Part shown: positions 12,789-13,653 of the stretch, piece after piece | Layout: each line of letters starts with the position of its first letter | Numbering within the stretch: position 1 is the stretch's first letter | NCBI GenBank assembly: GCA_038213005.1 | Contig: JBBQTU010000107.1 | Coordinates: 1-13,653, forward strand | Source of the DNA: JBBQTU01 sp038213005 | GTDB taxonomy: Bacteria; Planctomycetota; Phycisphaerae; Tepidisphaerales; Tepidisphaeraceae | DNA: 13,653 nucleotides | Direction of reading: 5' to 3' | Made by a program: the position numbers and the translations under genes | The notes under the pieces: generated by a model | The model's database searches: none | Seen by the model: the letters and a program-made list of their open reading frames with translations, nothing else | What the model was told of the DNA's origin: nothing

Positions 12789-13653
12789 ATGGTCCATACC
12801 GACATCCATCCCAGCAAGCCCCCGAGCCTCCGCCAGGACGCGGCTGATGCCGTGCGCCGGCTTCGTCAGGCCGGCCACGAGGCCTACTTCGCCGGGGGAT
12901 GCGTCCGCGATGAACTCCTCGGCCTCCCCGCTGCGGATTTCGATGTCGCCACCAGCGCACCTCCCGGGGACGTCCGCAAACTCTTCCCCCGGACCCAGGC
13001 CGTCGGCGTCGCCTTCGGTGTCATCCTCGTCCAACTCGGCCAGAGCACCATCGAGGTCGCCACCTTCCGCTCCGAGGGCGCTTACGAGGACGGCCGTCGC
13101 CCATCCTCCGTCCGATTCACCACCGCCCAGGAGGATGCCCAGCGCCGTGACTTCACCATCAACGGCCTCTTCTTCGACCCCATCGACAACCGCGTCATCG
13201 ACTACGTCGGCGGCCAGGCGGACCTCGCCGCTAAATGCCTCCGTGCTATCGGTAACCCGGCCGAGCGCTTCCGCGAGGACCACCTTCGGCTCCTCCGAGC
13301 CGTCCGCTTCGCCGCCCGTTTCGGATTTGCCATCGAGCCCCAGACCGCCGCCGCCATCCGCACCGACGCGCCGCTGCTCAAACGCATCAGCCCCGAGCGC
13401 ATCGCTGACGAACTACGCCGAATGCTCACCGCCCGCACCCGCAACGCCGCATGGCACATGCTCTGGGACTTCGCCCTGATGGACACCATCTGCCGCGGCC
13501 TGCCATCAGCCGAGGCGGCCGAACTCACCGAAGGGCGCTCCGTCTTCTCCCACCTTGCCGTGGGCGAGCCCGCCATCCCGTTTTCCCTCGCAATCGCGGC
13601 CACCGTGCTCACCTACCGCCTCCACGCCAGCGCCGCACCCGATGATGTCCGCA
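12789..13653 (+). CDS. CCA tRNA nucleotidyltransferase / poly(A) polymerase family protein, 3' end beyond the window
   Basis: The frame from ATG 12789 stays open for 288 codons to the right edge. It shows the class II nucleotidyltransferase head: AGGCVRDELLG at 35-45, the metal-binding pair in ADFDVATSA (D50, D52), third carboxylate E89 in IEVATFR, and RRDFTINGLFFDP at 119-131. ERFREDHLRLLRAVRFAARF (159-178) and ERIADELRRM (203-212) follow. These enzymes add CCA to tRNA 3' ends or, in the PcnB branch, poly(A) to RNA. The visible part does not decide between the two; family proteins usually run to about 400-450 residues, so roughly a third is missing. ATG 12789 lacks an SD. Confidence 0.92.
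   Translation, partial: MVHTDIHPSKPPSLRQDAADAVRRLRQAGHEAYFAGGCVRDELLGLPAADFDVATSAPPGDVRKLFPRTQAVGVAFGVILVQLGQSTIEVATFRSEGAYEDGRRPSSVRFTTAQEDAQRRDFTINGLFFDPIDNRVIDYVGGQADLAAKCLRAIGNPAERFREDHLRLLRAVRFAARFGFAIEPQTAAAIRTDAPLLKRISPERIADELRRMLTARTRNAAWHMLWDFALMDTICRGLPSAEAAELTEGRSVFSHLAVGEPAIPFSLAIAATVLTYRLHASAAPDDVR

Noticed and set aside
12723..13283. 186-codon minus-strand frame opposite the CCA-adding gene
   Set aside because: Its acidic, low-complexity product is the shadow of the nucleotidyltransferase, whose motifs are on the plus strand.

Overview
The window is GC-rich bacterial chromosome, most likely from a member of the Planctomycetota (perhaps Phycisphaerae). The assignment is an inference. 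It rests on an S21 protein with a serine-rich tail, a large two-domain ABC permease followed by a membrane-anchored partner of a type I associate with planctomycetes, few clear Shine-Dalgarno (SD) sites, and abundant palindromic intergenic repeats. No rRNA, tRNA or CRISPR array was seen.

Layout. Positions 1-1480 are accessory DNA: a 17-bp tandem repeat resembling insertion-sequence ends, a PIN-toxin fragment, a 44-bp palindrome, and a HigB/HigA locus whose toxin gene is broken and whose antitoxin gene is intact. A lone family 2 glycosyltransferase (1485-2204) follows. Then comes a minus-strand block (7788 down to 2347): rpsU, an ABC ATPase, a VapB-like antitoxin with a gutted VapC-like PIN toxin, the ABC permease, and a 505-residue single-pass protein. 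The last two overlap by 4 bp. The toxin-antitoxin remnant sits between the ATPase and its presumed permease.

Plus-strand genes then encode a hotdog thioesterase (7959-8357), a small lipoprotein (8439-9041), and a translationally coupled pair of a PAP2 phosphatase and a DPM1/ArnC-like glycosyltransferase (9540-10969), plausibly acting on polyprenyl-phosphate sugars or lipid headgroups. Positions 11044-11600 hold three copies of a roughly 170-bp palindromic repeat, two of them head to head as a 77-bp-arm inverted repeat. A TIM-barrel sugar isomerase/epimerase (minus strand) and a CCA-adding/poly(A) polymerase family gene cut by the right edge complete the window.

I do not see a convincing new multi-gene system. 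The points most worth following are three separate toxin remnants beside surviving antitoxins, a recurring TANNNT hexamer 13-16 nt before start codons that suggests leaderless transcripts, the complex repeat island, and the ABC permease with its uncharacterised membrane-anchored partner.
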